Shown here: positions 11,512 through 25,605 of the stretch, piece by piece | Layout of the letters: every line of letters begins with the position of its first letter | How positions within the stretch are numbered: the stretch's first letter is position 1 | NCBI GenBank assembly: GCA_014871385.1 | Contig: CM026422.1 | Coordinates: 15,696,127-15,760,126 of the forward strand | Direction: 5' to 3' | From: Ceratodon purpureus | Taxonomy: Eukaryota; Streptophyta; Bryopsida; Pseudoditrichales; Ditrichaceae | Length of the DNA stretch: 64,000 nucleotides | Notes under the pieces: model-generated | The model's database searches: none | Seen by the model: only the letters and a program-made list of their open reading frames with translations | Told to the model about the DNA's origin: nothing | Translations under genes and position numbers: made by a program

Positions 11512-14500
11512 ATGTTGGCCTCATCTCATGCTCTGCCATCCTCGCTGCGCCTGCTGTCGTCTCTGGATCGGGCACTGTTGCGTCGCGGTGGGAGCGTTGT
11601 CCGTGCTTGTTGCGCTGCTGGTGACTCGTCGGGTGAGCCGCCGCTGCGCGCCCCCACTCCGCCTCCTTGCTTCGGCGGGCCTGTTGCAGGTGCGTGAGAT
11701 CGACATGGTTGGGTCACGTTTTCGGTTGGTTTGTTGGCGTTTGGCGTTTTCGGTTGTTTGTGAGTTTCGGTGTTTGGAGCTTCGGTGGCTCGTTATCCCT
11801 TGGTTGGTAACGGAGGTTTCGGGTTGCGATCGAGGAATTCGTTGTTGTTGTTGATGACTGGTTTCTGTCCGTATCGAGCTAGTGCTGCATTCCTTTCTCA
11901 AGGCGTGGATTTTGGTCCTGGTCGAGGAGGGTTGAGTTGTGAGAAGGCGGTGAGTTACTGGAGATTCGTTGTTGCGTGCATTCTGTTGAGCGTTTTGGTT
12001 TGACTGTGTTTTGGGGCATTCTTACCCTTAGCGGTGGAAGAGATTCCTTTTAGCGGTGGAAGGCCATAGCTTTTGTTCGTGAACAAAGCTGCTCCGTTTT
12101 GGTCTGCAAGTTTACACAGGATGTGTTGGAATTGCGGGGGCCTGATCAGGAGTGTGAGAGATGGACAAGGGCCGTTGATTGTGGCCTGGTGTAGTGTTGG
12201 AGACTCCACATTGGCGAGCTATGTAGCTCTGGGAGCGGGGATTTGCTGATACTAGATTAGCCGTTGCATTCATGGCGAATCCAAGTAGACAGCACTGTTT
12301 AACTGTTGGAGGTAGAGCGTCTTCTGAGAGGGTCATTGATCGAGGGCGATGAGAATGTGAGGTACCGAGAGATTTTGTTGGTTCGGTTCTGGGGTTATGG
12401 CTCTCAGAAGGGGCACAATTACAGTGTCCTGTAGAAGTGTTTATTGTTGTGCCAGATTTTACTCTTAGGTTCTTGCTTGCATTTGTATCAGTAACTGGTT
12501 TTAACGATAGAATTTGCAATCATGTTAAACAGGTGAGTAGGAATGATGTTTTTCCCTGAGAACAATTCCTGTGGTTGTCGGTGTGTCTTTTCAGCTCATT
12601 TGCTTTGTTACATTGATCAGGTACACGTTCTGGGCAGAGGGTATCAGAGTACATTGCAAGAAGCGCTGGACCAAGTTCGATTTTGACGAGTGTAACTGCC
12701 GTAAGTGAGGGCGTCGGAGCTGATAGGGATATGGAGTTCGACGATAAAACGGCTTGGATGCCAATACTCGGAGAGTCGGTTTTCCGATTCGACGAATCTG
12801 ATGTAGCGCGACAGGACGCCATGCCATGCCTGAGCTTTGAAAATCCAAAGCTTCGTGAGGAACGAGCTGACACTAGTAACTTTGAGAGGAAGACCCCTGT
12901 ATTCGTCCCCAAGTTCCAGATTAATGGCGACCAGCAGGAAGTAGTGTTTCAGGTGAGGACCTGCTGGAGTTGTGGCTCTGCTCTTGGATGGGATTGTAGT
13001 GTAGTACATTAATGCTTATTCTGATGATCTGATTCTGCAACGCAGCTGCCTTCTGGCTCCTCATTTTATGGCACTGGAGAAGCGGGTGGACCAATGGAGC
13101 GCACAGGCAAACGGGTCAGTCTAACTCTTCGGTTTCAACATTATTTTTAAATATTTCTAATCTATTATCATTTTGTTGCTGGTTTTCTCGAATTGGTTTG
13201 AATTGCAGCTTAGAAGTTGGTTGTTTTGCGTGCTTTGCAGATATACACTTGGAACACAGATGCCTGGGGCTACAATCAGAATACCACCTCTTTGTACCAG
13301 TCTCATCCTTGGGTGTTCAGCGTCTTGCCAAACGGGGAATCTTTTGGGGTGCTCGCAGACACATGCCAGCGTTGTGAGGTGAATTTGCATTTCGAAATGA
13401 TCGTTGACTCTATATCGTGAACTGTTACTTAGCTGTTGGTTTTCTTTGACAAGCTGTGTCATTGATGCTGAGATGTTTTAATTGTAGGTTGATTTGAGGA
13501 AGGAGTGCATTATTAGATTTGTGTCTGCGGCACCATACCCCGTGATAACGTTTGGACCGTATCCGAGTCCTGAAGCGTTGTTGATTGCTCTTGCTCATGC
13601 AATTGGTACATTCTGATTACTCTCTATCTTCCGATTGGAAGCTCTTTGAAATGTTCAGTTTGTTGCGTAGTTCGAAGTCTTCCTTGAGCAAGAAATGTCT
13701 TGTTTATAATTGAATCCTTTGTTGATGGGTAACAGTTGTAACAGCTGAGCTCTAGTCAATAGTCCTTGTTGATTGCAGGCACCATCCAAATGCCTCCAAA
13801 GTGGGCTCTTGGATACCATCAATGCAGGTGGAGTTATGAGACAGCAGAGAAAGTTTTTAAGGTGCGCTTATTTATGGTGTTATGAAATGCGATATTGGGG
13901 CTTTGTTATTCTTGCTGAGTCATGTTTGGAATGATTGCAGAGTGACGCTAAATTTTGACTTGGGTGTTTCAGATTGCCAGTACTTTTCGGGAGAAGAATA
14001 TACCCTGTGATGTTGTCTGGATGGACATCGACTATATGGACGGATTCAAGTGCTTTACTTTCGACAAGGTTTGAGACTTCTCCTATTGATTTACTTTTGA
14101 CCAAATAATGTGTGCTGAATAGATTCCAAATTGGAATTTCGATGTGTCCTCTGAACATCGAGTGATTGATTTATACTTGACTTAATCTCAGCAGATTAGT
14201 AAATATGAGGTCATACGTTCATGATTCCATTTTGAAAGTATCTTAACCTTTCCTCCACCTCAATGCAGGAAGTATTTCCGGATCCGAAGGCCCTTTCAGA
14301 TGATTTGCATAATATTGGATTTAAAGGAATATGGATGCTTGACCCCGGAATCAAAGTAGAGAAAGGCTACGACGTCTATGATTCTGGAACGGAGTTGGAC
14401 GTTTGGATTCAAACTCCCCATGGAAAGCCTTTTGCTGGTACGTTGCGTCGTCGGCATTGTTAAAAAATTGGTCTGCTATTCACAGTTGTAGGAAATACAT

Positions 14501-17500
14501 TTAAGTTGGGTCTACAGAAGTAGAAGTGGGTTATATTTGCATTGACAATCTTTTTTATCACATGTACAGGTGAATGCTGGCCTGGATTGACCTCGTTCCC
14601 AGATTTCACGAACAAGAAAACTCGTGATTGGTGGAAAGAACTGGTTAAGAAGTTTGCTGCAAACGGTGTGGATGGAATCTGGAACGATATGAATGAGCCA
14701 GCCGTGTTCAAGGTGTGTTCAGAATACTCGAGAGGCTGTGATCTTTTGTTTTTACTAGTTGAGGTGGACAACATGTCTCAATGATAGATTTTGATGTTTG
14801 AATTCATGTGTGCAGACTGTGTCTAAAACTATGCCGGACGTTAATATTCATCGAGGAGACGAGGAGCTTGGAGGCGTTCAGCCCCACAAATACTATCACA
14901 ATGTAAGTGGTTAACAGATCTTTGAATTACTATTTTCCTTCTTCCATTTGGTTCAACTTTCATTTGCAGATTTTCAACATTCGGGAAACCTCATAAGATG
15001 TTGTTTCACAGGTCTATGGCAATTTCCAAGCACAAGCAACATATGATGGGATGCTGCTCGCCAATAAGGACAGGCGACCGTTTGTATTGACTAGAGCAGG
15101 CTTCATTGGAGGACAAAGATCTGCTGCTACCTGGACTGGTGATAACCTCGCAACTTGGGAGCACTTGGGCATGAGCATTCCCATGACTCTTAACTTGGTA
15201 CGCTGATCCTAATTTTCACATCTTTTATTTTTTATTTCATTTCATCTGTCCAACCTCTACGGCATTACATGAAACGTTAGTGTCGCGTTCATATCGTTTT
15301 ACTCTTTTGTTGTACATGATTAACGCTGCAAGTGAATTTCGTGTACGCAGGGATTGAGTGGGCAACCATTTGCAGGCCCTGATATTGGTGGATTTGCTGG
15401 AGATGCGACTCCAAAGATGTTTATTCGCTGGATAGGCATTGGAGCATTGATGCCCTTCGCAAGAGGGCACTCTGAGAAGGGAACCATCGATCAGGAGCCT
15501 TGGTCCTTCGGTCTGGAGGTTAGTTTTGCAGTGCATGCTTGAATTATGAATGATATGGATTCAGAAGTTTATGCGGATTTGTTTGTTCGTTGAAATTTTT
15601 TCCTGAACAATTCCTGTTCCGACTACACTTGAGCAACATTACAAATATGTGCTCACATGAGTTCACCTTGTCTGCAGGTGGAGAAGCTTTGTAGAGTTGC
15701 TCTCAATAGACGGTATCGGTTGTTACCCCACTTTTATACACTTTTCTACCAGGCTCACAAGATGGGCGTGCCCGTTATGACCCCTCTGTTCTTTGCTGGT
15801 ATGTGTCCTGATATGCTTTTGCCAAAGTGATTTGAGTCTTTTAAACCTGTTTGATTCGCACATGCTGATGATTTGATTAACCGTTTCATATATACTCTTC
15901 GTCTGACAGATCCATCCGATCTCTCGCTAAGGAAACGTGACGATGCGTTTTTGTTGGGACCTATTCTTGTTTCTGCTTGGTGAGTTACTGACTCTTCAAA
16001 GTTACAAATCACCCTCCTGAAATTGGGTGTCAAAATAACATAGATCTTTACTAGAACTATGTGAGCTGAATATGGTAGAGTAAATATCGGCCATGTAATT
16101 GTCAATCGAGTATTCGTCACGTCTGACTGGTGTGTATGTGCGCAGCCCCACTCCAAAAAGTAGAAGGGAAAATGTGGAGGTGGCGCTTCCCAAAGGCATC
16201 TGGCAGCGCTTCCATTTTGAAGACGATAATCCGGTAATTGATGATTCCACGTTATGGTTATCTTTAAATAATCACCTAGTGTTCTCATTTATTTGAACTA
16301 CTTACTCTAGATTTGCCATCGTCCGTTGTCTTGATTTGGCTCTTTGTCGGTGCCTGTTGCAGGAGCTTCCCCTTATGTTTCTGAAGGGAGGAGCGATTGT
16401 CCCTACAGGTCCAGTTATTCAGCATGTCGGTGCAGCTACGGTTTCAGATACGATCACCTTGTTGATTGCCCTTGATGACAAAGGTAAATTTTGCACACAT
16501 CCTTCTTTTCTATTGGACATCCTACCACCTCCTTCTGTATCTATCTTCTGTGTATCTGCCATTTCATAACCTTCTCCCTTTCGTATCTTCAGGAAGGGCC
16601 GAGGGAATCTTGTACGAGGACGATGCCGATGGGTTTGGTTTCGAAGCTGGAAATTATTTGCTGACGACTTATGAAGCTCAGCAGTTCCCTAGCGAGAATG
16701 GAAACGATGGTGGGGACGTTGTAGTTAGAGTTGCTCGTTCGGAAGGCGACTGGAAAAGGCCTTATCGGAAGCTGCACGTGCGACTTCTGGTCGGTAATAC
16801 CACGCAGGTACTCGATCCGAACCTTTCGAAAAATTTATGGATAACGACCTCTTGAATGTTAGAATTTTCTTTTCTGCTTATTCTAGGACAGTGGAAACTG
16901 CTTACTTGATTCTGGAGAATTGTGTAGGTTGAAGGTGAGTGCAAAGATGGAGAGGAACTGAGGATTAAGGTACCTACACGAGCTGAGATCGACGAGCTTG
17001 TGGCGAACAACTACGAAATCGAGACAGCTGAAAGAGGTTCGTCTCTTACCCCACATATTATTCCTCGTCTTGAACATATTACATATATTGGAATCTCCTG
17101 AAATGAACTTATAGAATTTCATCTTTCTAACACACGTGTTGGATGTCTGTTGTGTCAACAGAAAGGACACAGACGTTCCTGGACGAGGTTTTCCAGGAGC
17201 ACGAAGCTGTGAAGGGAGCTGGTGGTGTGTTGTCGCCAATCGATCTGGAAGCCGGAAACCTTGTACTGAAAGTGATTCCATGGATTGGTGGTCGCATCAT
17301 CTCAATCCGTCACAACAGCAATGAATGGCTGGAGGGAAGGTTCGAGTCTGGCTGCTATGAAGAGTACAGTGGCAGTGAGTGGCGTTCTTCGGGTTGTACC
17401 GAGGAGTATAAAGTCATCAGGTACTTCATGGAGGCAATTTCAGAAATGCGGTAACATATATTGACGATTCTCTACTTTTGACATGATTAGAAATCACAAA

Positions 17501-18177
17501 ACGATGTTGCTAACATAGTGAATCTTGGATGTTGCAGACATTCTTTGGCAGCATTGGATGGTCAAGAGTTTCTCGCAATGGAAGGTGATATTGGTGGAGG
17601 TTTGATTTTAGCCCGGGACATTCTTGTCGCCAAGGACTCACCTGACACGATGAACATAACTTCGAGGATCGAGGCCAGAACTGTGGGTGCTGGTTCAGGT
17701 GGGTACTCAAGGCTGATCAGGCTGCGCATTCGCCCGCTGATCAGGTTGGACCATCCTCTGAAGACACTTGTGACGTATACAGCCATCGATGGAAAGAAGC
17801 ATGTGCTTCGAGGGGACGAAGGGTTCGGAGAGACAACAATTTCGGGTCCAGACAGACCGAATGGTGAGCTCTCTGAGAATTATTTGTATTAATTTTTGCA
17901 GACTGTTCATCTGATTTTCACATGGTAAAGAGTGGATTATGAGGTATTGATGAAAGATTGTGAATGTGCAGGTGAATGGACAGTGGTGGACACCGAGACC
18001 GGGTTAGCCATGACGAACAGGTTCGACCTGAATCAAGTTGAGTTGTGCGTTGTGAATTGGTGCCCTGCGTCTGTTACAATTGAGCTCTGGTCTGAAGAAC
18101 GACCAGTGTCGAAGGAGACTCCCATTGTGATATCTCACGACTTCGAGTTTCACAACGACACGACGTCGAAGTTGTAG
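11512..18177 (+). CDS. HGL1: GH31 alpha-glucosidase, plant heteroglycan glucosidase 1 (HGL1) type
   Basis: Exons: 11512-11689, 12621-12952, 13046-13114, 13241-13378, 13488-13605, 13779-13861, 13973-14068, 14269-14437, 14570-14712, 14816-14902, 15012-15197, 15351-15518, 15678-15798, 15910-15979, 16146-16233, 16363-16483, 16593-16807, 16928-17036, 17162-17420, 17538-17863, 17972-18177. They sum to 1,093 codons plus stop with every phase matching. The GH31 barrel is clear: GYHQCRWSY, DVVWMDIDYMDG, GIWMLDPGIK, nucleophile motif GIWNDMNEPAVF (Asp about 434) and acid/base motif TWTGDN (Asp about 515), then GRGHSEKG-like substrate loop residues (ARGHSEKG). A C-terminal portion of about 300 residues (from KVIPWIGGRI) resembles the mutarotase-like extension of plant HGL1. 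HGL1-type enzymes are placed in heteroglycan and starch-linked glucan turnover. The N terminus from the chosen ATG is rich in Ser, Arg and Leu with a VVRACC site, like a plastid transit peptide. In-frame upstream ATGs at 11278 and 11377 are alternatives. Confidence 0.93.
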
Positions 18178-19754
18178 GTTGCGTTGCTTTAGTGGCTTGG
18201 TTAATGAATATGACATTGATAGAGAACTAGGAGTTTAGTATAATTTAATTTTATAGAACTATTAGAAGATTTTCTTTCCCACGGCTATTAATTACCTCGT
18301 ACTTTGTAATTTAGTGTCAGATTTTCTTTCTTTTTGAAGAAAATCTTCTCCTTGGAATTGACTATCTACCACAACAGCTAATTTTCGTACTTTCGACTGT
18401 GATGATAAGTTTAGTAAACCAGCATTTTGTGGGGCCCATTTTATTTCGGCCTAATTTGTTTTGAGAAAGTACTAGATAATAATGAGAAGTAGATTTGCTA
18501 AGGACATGAAAGTCAATTTAGCTCGAATTAAGAACTTGTAATATCTATCTCAGAAGGACACTAAGGTAGTGACACCCATTTCCATGACTTTAAGCTAATT
18601 ATCATACTTCTAAATGAACAATATGAAAAGGAATTATACGGATGGAAAGGCAATTAGATATTAACTTAGAATGTATCGAAAAAGTCATGAAATTATCAAC
18701 TTTGTGTACGTTATCAATAGTCAAAGTCAAAAATTGATTTGCACATGTTGACTGTGTCGAAATGGCCTTGATTCCGTGACTTGGAGAAGTGATTTCTGTC
18801 ATGAAAAGTTCCTTACAATAGCAAATTTCTTCAACCACCCAAGATCACAATCACTTGGATTGAGGTGCCTTGTATGCAAACAAAAATGGGTGCAGTCACG
18901 GGAATGGGTGTTGCTACCTTACACATCTTCTTTACATTATCCTTAATGCTTCCTTTCAAATGCATTTCAATCATCTTACTTTTGCTGATAGGTTTCAAAG
19001 GGGAAAGAAATATTTTTTAAGGAAAGAAAAAAATAATGTTTTTTAAAGTGATTTTGAATAGTAATTGTGCTAATTCTTCAATTGATGAAAATGTACTAAT
19101 CTACCTTGTATCTCACATATAGTAGTGAAGTTTGGCTGTATTAGAATACATTCTAATAATTTATGATGTCCTTTGTCCATTCTATTTCAATTTTATATTG
19201 AGGAAAATATCTGAGCTTTTGCAAATTTTATCAATGCGTGTCGTAACAGTTGACATTGTTACCAATTTACGAGGATGATGATTTGTGTGAAAACCAAGTG
19301 TGCATAATCACTAGTAAGAAAGGTAGTCTGTTACACCGCAAATTACACCAGAAACTTAGCCAAATCCGGCCTCTGCTCTTCGGTGTTCATCTATCCTGTT
19401 CGATGTAATTGGGCATGACTCATGAGTGTGTAATAATCACAGGTGCATTGTGTGTTTTGCATTCGGAGGAAAGGTCTAGTCCGACCGTGGAATTCCTCGA
19501 AGAGCGATGGGGAGCACCGCAATATGCGGAGCCATGGCGGAGCAGTTGCACTGTGCAACAGCAGGCGCACCCACCTGCATCAGGCCGGCGCCCTTGCCGT
19601 CCTCTGGCTTACTGAAACCCAGGCACACGCAGAAAATAGAAAATAGACACTCACGTAGAGCCATTCAGGCCCACGTACAGGGAAAATTTCTTAGACCACT
19701 TTGCAAACAAATTCCCCTGACTCAATCAGAGAACACGTTGAGAGTTATCCTTAA
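18178..19754. other. 3' UTR of the GH31 gene and AT-rich intergenic DNA
   Basis: AT-rich non-coding DNA follows the GH31 stop codon. A moderately GC-rich patch near 19360-19640 has short overlapping frames on both strands but no domain or codon pattern that I recognise. The region ends abruptly at 19755, where duplication copy B begins. Confidence 0.5.
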
Positions 19755-22700
19755 GCTTGTCTGATGATGTTATGGCGCTAGTTTCAAGCCTTGAAATGGA
19801 TCTGGTCTAAGAGTTGTTTTTCTCTGCTGAACAGGTCATGTATGGCTACTGCGATGCTGCTCTACTACCGGCTCTCGCTCGGCTTGGAGAAATAGACGAG
19901 GAGTGACATGGCAGCAGAGTGATGGCGAAATGAAATACATCGGCGGGTGGTTTTAGAGCAATACTTTAGTGCCTGGTTGATCGGCAGTTGGAGAAGCCAT
20001 TTTGATGAGCTCTAGCTTTCACTAGAGTAGTGGCGACCATTTATTGATCTTTAAGTAGGTGTAAGAAACCGTTGTAGTTGCAGTGACTGGCAAATACATC
20101 TTGGTCTCCTCTACGTGACAGGCTCACGGGCGCCCAGTGGGAGTAGCCTAAACAAGCACGTGCAAGTTTGAAGTTCAGAAGTTGTGAGGCACAGTTGCCT
20201 TGCATGTTGCTTGGCTCTCTTTGTGAAGCCACGACGTTTGGGACAGAACCGCGGTGTCATTGCCTTGTCAAGAGTTTAGAGTACGAATCTAGGGAAGCAC
20301 TTGTGAATAAACTACGCATATCCACGGATACAAGTTTTCATCCAGAGTGAAAAGTTGATTATTTTGGAGTTCAACTGTTCAAGGGGTTGCGCTTAGTGTA
20401 TCTTGGAATTGGCCCTGACACAATCTTCTTCAATTTTAACTTCCTTACCTTTAAAGTGGCAGCTTCAGTAAAAATTAATTCCAAATAAAGATGTCGGATT
20501 AAAAAAAGAATTATATTGTATATTTGCTGGAAAACTGCGAAATAAAATTAGATAAATGATGAAATATCATGAAATCAAACACTTGAACTAATCAAATAAA
20601 CTAGGGCTTTGTAATACTATGCACAATTGTCGACGGAAATCTAATAATATTGTGTCCATTGGTACAGCTTCTATTATAATTTTTAATTTGAATATAAATT
20701 AAAATATTTCACAATGAAGTTTCTATTGTGGCACTTGCTAGAAGAGTGTGAAGTCTCATATTTAGGAAGTAAATAAATAAATGTATATTTAGGAAATTGT
20801 AAACGAGGCTAGATTAAGGACAACAACAAATATGACCACGTCGACGCCTACGCCTTCCAATTTCCCTTGAATTTTTCTTGGGTAAAAACCCTCTCCAAGT
20901 ACCTCGTCAACCAAATTAAAGTAAAGATATAAACAAAATTATTCATTTTTTGAATGTCGGTTTGTAGTGTGAGAATTTGAAAATTGCTTAAAAACCAATT
21001 TGTAAAACAAAATCCAAAAAATCAAAAGTAACAAGAAATGAAAGGTGTTTATATAAAAATGAAATAAAATAAAATTTACACAAAAAATGAATGAAGTTGG
21101 GCTTTGTTTTGTTTTTAAAATATGTCAATTGATTATTAAATGTTGTTCGAAATAATTTTGGCAATAACCTTTTGAATAGCCATCTATATGATCTATATAA
21201 CCTTTCAAACAACCTTTAAGGTTTCCAACTCCAACTTCAATCTCCTTTTTTCTTCATACCCATATAGGACTTGTATTATCAAAGGACATAGCAAAGGACA
21301 TGACGACGATGATAACGTACAGGATTTTCCCTACTCTCAAAAAACCACCGCAATTATTAACCCTGGGCAGCGGTGGAGGCACACTATGCTAATTTTTCTT
21401 CATAATTTCCAACGCTAAAACCCTCTCCAAATTCTTCATCGACGGAATTAATTATATTTTTTAATTTTAATTTTCTCATTCTTTTTGTGGGAATGATTTG
21501 TATACAAACTTGGTATAGTGTTATAATAATTTGCATCTGCTGAGTTTGAAATATCAGATGGTGTCTAAAACCCTAATCCATGAGCAAGGTTTCCATTAGT
21601 GGGGTATAAAGCCTCTATAGGTATTCTTTTGATGGAATGATAAATAAATTCTTTAAAAAATCTAAATTTAACTAAAGGGGGCCCTTAGACTAATTTGGTT
21701 CTGTGGTTCCAAAAAACATTCAAGTTTATCAAAAAGAGGCTCAAGGTTGTCTTACATTAAAAACATCAAGGAGGAGGAGGAGGACGGGGAGGGCATGTCT
21801 TTTAATTATCAATGTTAATTTTTGTAGATGCATATTCATAGTAGATCAAAGGTGTGAGCCGGTTGACATTTTTTGATAAAATTAATGATGAAAAATATCT
21901 TAATGGTTTAATATTGACCATAATGAATTTACCATATAGTAATTTAAAAAAAAAATAATAAAAAAAAAAACATAAAAAAACATTTATAAATGAATACAAC
22001 TTTGAAGAAAGAAAGTAAGTGCACAAAAGGTAATTTTTTTATATAACAAGAATATAGATCTCATCAAACAAAAAACGACACAACCAACAAGATTACTACC
22101 ACCAATACTACACTATATTACAATAAAACGGTTCAATAGCATATTGACACAAAAGCAATTGTCACAACAAAAATTAAAAAATCTGATAACAATATTTTGT
22201 GGATGAATTATGGAAAGGAAAAATGTCATAAGTTGTGCATTTTTAGGCTCCCGACATGGCCTTCTTCAACTTATCACTTTCAGAGTGCTTTAGAAATCTT
22301 CTCCTAAGTCACTTGACGCCATTTAAATTAAATTTATGTAAAACAAGAAAATCAATGAACTAATTAAAAAAAATCCAAATGATTGTCTTGAAAAACCCTT
22401 GAAAAATAGTTTTGTGGAGAAATTTTTTTATAACCTCAACAAAACAATTCTTAGTTGTATTGAATTTTTAAATTTTAAACCTCATATTATTCATAAAAGA
22501 ATGTTACTTGACTTGGATCCCCCACCTACCAAATCACAACAAAGGTAGTTGCCCTTTCTTGGGCTTACAATAAATGTCATTTGATTCTCATTGTGAAAGA
22601 TTTTGCAACAATAATGAAAATTTAGTGCCTTTTATACCAAGGCCATGAATGGCTACTACCTAGGCAAATATTGAAGGGATAAAAAACTTCGTATGAGTCT

Positions 22701-25428
22701 ACTTTTTATTTTAAAAATCCAATTGACTTTAGGTAACAATAAGTGAAAAGTCTATTAAGGTGTTTTTGTACTTTAGACTATTTGCAAATGCAAATGATTG
22801 GCTCCTCGTGCACTTTTTTATACTACATAAGAAACAAATTCATCATTTCATGTTTCATATTGAGCCATTACAAAAAATGATGAGCGTGAAGAGTCAAGAA
22901 AGACAATGAAAAGCTATCTTTTTCCCTATTGTTGGTGTTGTTGTGTTGGTTATGGTTGAGGCTACACATGGATTTGAGATGGAAAGTAAAAAATTGAGGG
23001 TCTAACTGAAGTGGATTACTTGTTTTTACATTAATTTCAAACACTTTTTTAGATAATTTCCACAACTTCGGTTAGAACATGTCTTTATAGGGTCATGGAT
23101 CACTAGAAAATCTTGGCTATGGAATAATAACCAAAATTTCTGTTGACATTGTAGTTCCAGTTTAAGGTCTACGTACAATAACTTGCACAGGGCATGATAT
23201 TACGAGCTGTGTCTGTTCTGATTTTAAAGCGTCTCATGTCGTTTCATTTCTTATGTAAGGAGAAACAAAGACTTCAAGAGACTTGTCAATATTTTTTTAT
23301 ATTCTTAGCATAATATTGATGAACAAAATCTTTTAGTAAATACTTATTTTGCAAGTAATCAGAGTAACTAAGGATCCAAAACCGAGGCATGAAGTGGCAA
23401 TAGCAATGGTTAATTTCGACTTCGTTTAGGCTACGTCCGTTGAAGTGATGACTCTAGTGCCGCAATCTTCCATAGTGCGAGCTCATGAATCCTATTTGTT
23501 TTTGGTTTGCTAATTATAATCTTTTCAGTGATTGATTACATAAATGGCCAACTTCTGGTAGCTTCCGCGTCACCTCTTTCACTTGTTTGGACTCATGACG
23601 CTGCCCTCTTTGTATAAATTAATTGTCACAAATAAAAACAAAATAACTGGCTTATCTATAGGAATAATAAATCCTTAACATTTTTTTACAATTTGATTTT
23701 TAATCCCTACAATGAGCCAATTCCTTGAAATTCAAATGCAATTATTATCCCTTTACCACATTTGTTCATATTCTCATCACTTAAACGTTTTATAAGCCGC
23801 ATTTTCGTCAATAATCACTTAAAAGCAAATGAAAAGCAAGAAGTTTGTTAACAATGCTACTTTTTTTATATCACTCTTCATTTTAATGACTTGTTTGATT
23901 AATGGATTCTTTTGCTTTTTTTAGGGGCAAAGAAACTTATATAAAAAAGGAGTTTAGTGTAAAATTTAGAATGCTTCTAAAGTTATAAATCCTACATTGA
24001 AAAAATAGAATTAGAATGAAAAACAAAAATTCAAATGACCTTGAATGCACATACATTTGGTAGCGGAAATTCAAGGGCACATGCTGCTAGAGTCATGACT
24101 TCAGCATAATCGCGTCGATCAGCATCATGTAATTCATCAGCCATAACAACTTTTATGTTGAAGATTAGAGCTTCATTTACCAAGCTCATTGCATCACACT
24201 CGCCTGCCTGACCAGCTTCTATATTGGCCTTGTTGTTATTTGTAGCAACCGTATCATATACGCATGCACCACCAAGCTCGATTATGAAATTTTCACAAGC
24301 ATTAAAACTAAAATAACCACCGCCAACACCAGGCTCCATGTGAGCTGAACTATGATCAACCAAGCTCATGTGTGCCTGAGCTTCCATATTGGCGTGATCG
24401 GTGTTATTTACAGCAATTGTGTCATATACTCACATCTATAATCAATCATAAATCCATATAAGGTGAACATGCCTATAATTGCACAATGCATACAGACCAA
24501 ACACCAACCAAAGACCACTCTACAATCAAAAGCTCCATGGTTGCAGGGACCACATGACGGCTATGGTGCAGAACAAAAACTACAACCTAGGAAAGAACCG
24601 CCGACCATTAAAGAAAATTTACTTAATCTAATGGTTCACGGACTGAGAATGGAATACATTCCTTCGGGAGCGAACATCGTTCAATTTTGTAGCCGTGGCA
24701 ACATAGTAAATTCCATGTTGGAACTTTTTGGGAAGGTTAACGGAAACTTACAGCAAGTAGAGAAGGGTTTCAATCAATTTCCATTAAAAAAACATACTTC
24801 AATTGTGTTTGACATGCAATAAAACTAATTAAATAAAAAAATTCTAAATGTGGTTTCACGATATAGAAGCTACTCAAATGCAGTCACAATATTGCAATTC
24901 TATTATAATTTGAGATTGCATTGAAGTCAAACAAGACTTATGAATTTGTAGATTTATTCATTAGAAAAGTCTACATCTCTTAAAGATAATATGCTATCAA
25001 ACATGAAATATTCATAAAAAATATTCTAGCAAATTTTAATATAAGTGCAATCAAAAACAAAACTACTTTTAAGAATTTGGTTTTTAGTTTTTTTTTGAAA
25101 AGTCTCTATTTTTACAAAGGCATCAAATGGATGAAGGATGTATAAAAAAGTTACATTTTAATTTTTCTGGAATTGAATAAAAATACATTAAAAGTGAAAA
25201 TTTAATTTTTTTTGTTATAGCCTACAATGCAGTTACTTAATGAAAAATAATTCATCTTGAAGAATTATATTCTATGTTTCGTTATATGTCTACATTTAAA
25301 TTATTATCTATAATTTTTTATATATTTTTATTTATGTGTGTTGGAGATAAGATTCATTGCTTTATTACTAATTTGAATGTGGAAAAAAGATGGTGGTGGC
25401 AATATACCCTTTAAACTATGCTTTCTTT
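19755..25428. repeat. Long direct duplication, copy B (~5.7 kb)
   Basis: Same-orientation near-identical copy of 2629-8312, displaced by about 17.1 kb. It starts mid-intron relative to the ZFPL1-like gene, with unrelated sequence to its left, so copy A is the parental arrangement at this edge. Visible differences include a 1-bp change in frame in the ZFPL1 terminal exon, an 8-bp loss near 20905 (a GTGAGTC-containing stretch), a few inserted bases near 20375, and an A tract at about 21944-21980 that is interrupted by T and C, unlike copy A. To its right lie weaker copies of parts of the same unit. Confidence 0.93.
19835..19895 (+). pseudogene. Duplicated terminal exon of the ZFPL1-like gene
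   Basis: This is the copy B counterpart of exon 2709-2781, including the preceding acceptor (CTGAACAG). The frame reads SCMATAMLLYYRLS as in the parent, then a small indel changes the ending to LGLEK and a stop at 19893-19895 instead of QGSGEIDEE. No other ZFPL1 exon lies upstream, so it cannot make the protein and is a passenger of the segmental duplication. Confidence 0.85.
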
Positions 25429-25565
25429 GGAAAAAAAAATCAATGTTAATTTCTGTAGATGCATATTCATAGTAGATCAAATATGAAAATTGATCATAAT
25501 GATGAAAAATACCTTAATGGTTCAATATTGACCATAATGAATTTACCATGTAGTTATTTAAAAAA

Positions 25566-25605
<40 letters not shown>

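Noticed and set aside
11037-11901. Several long overlapping open frames on both strands around the start of the GH31 gene
   Set aside because: The region is GC-rich, which removes stop codons by chance. Only the plus frame from 11512 splices in phase to the conserved enzyme; the others have no recognisable domain.
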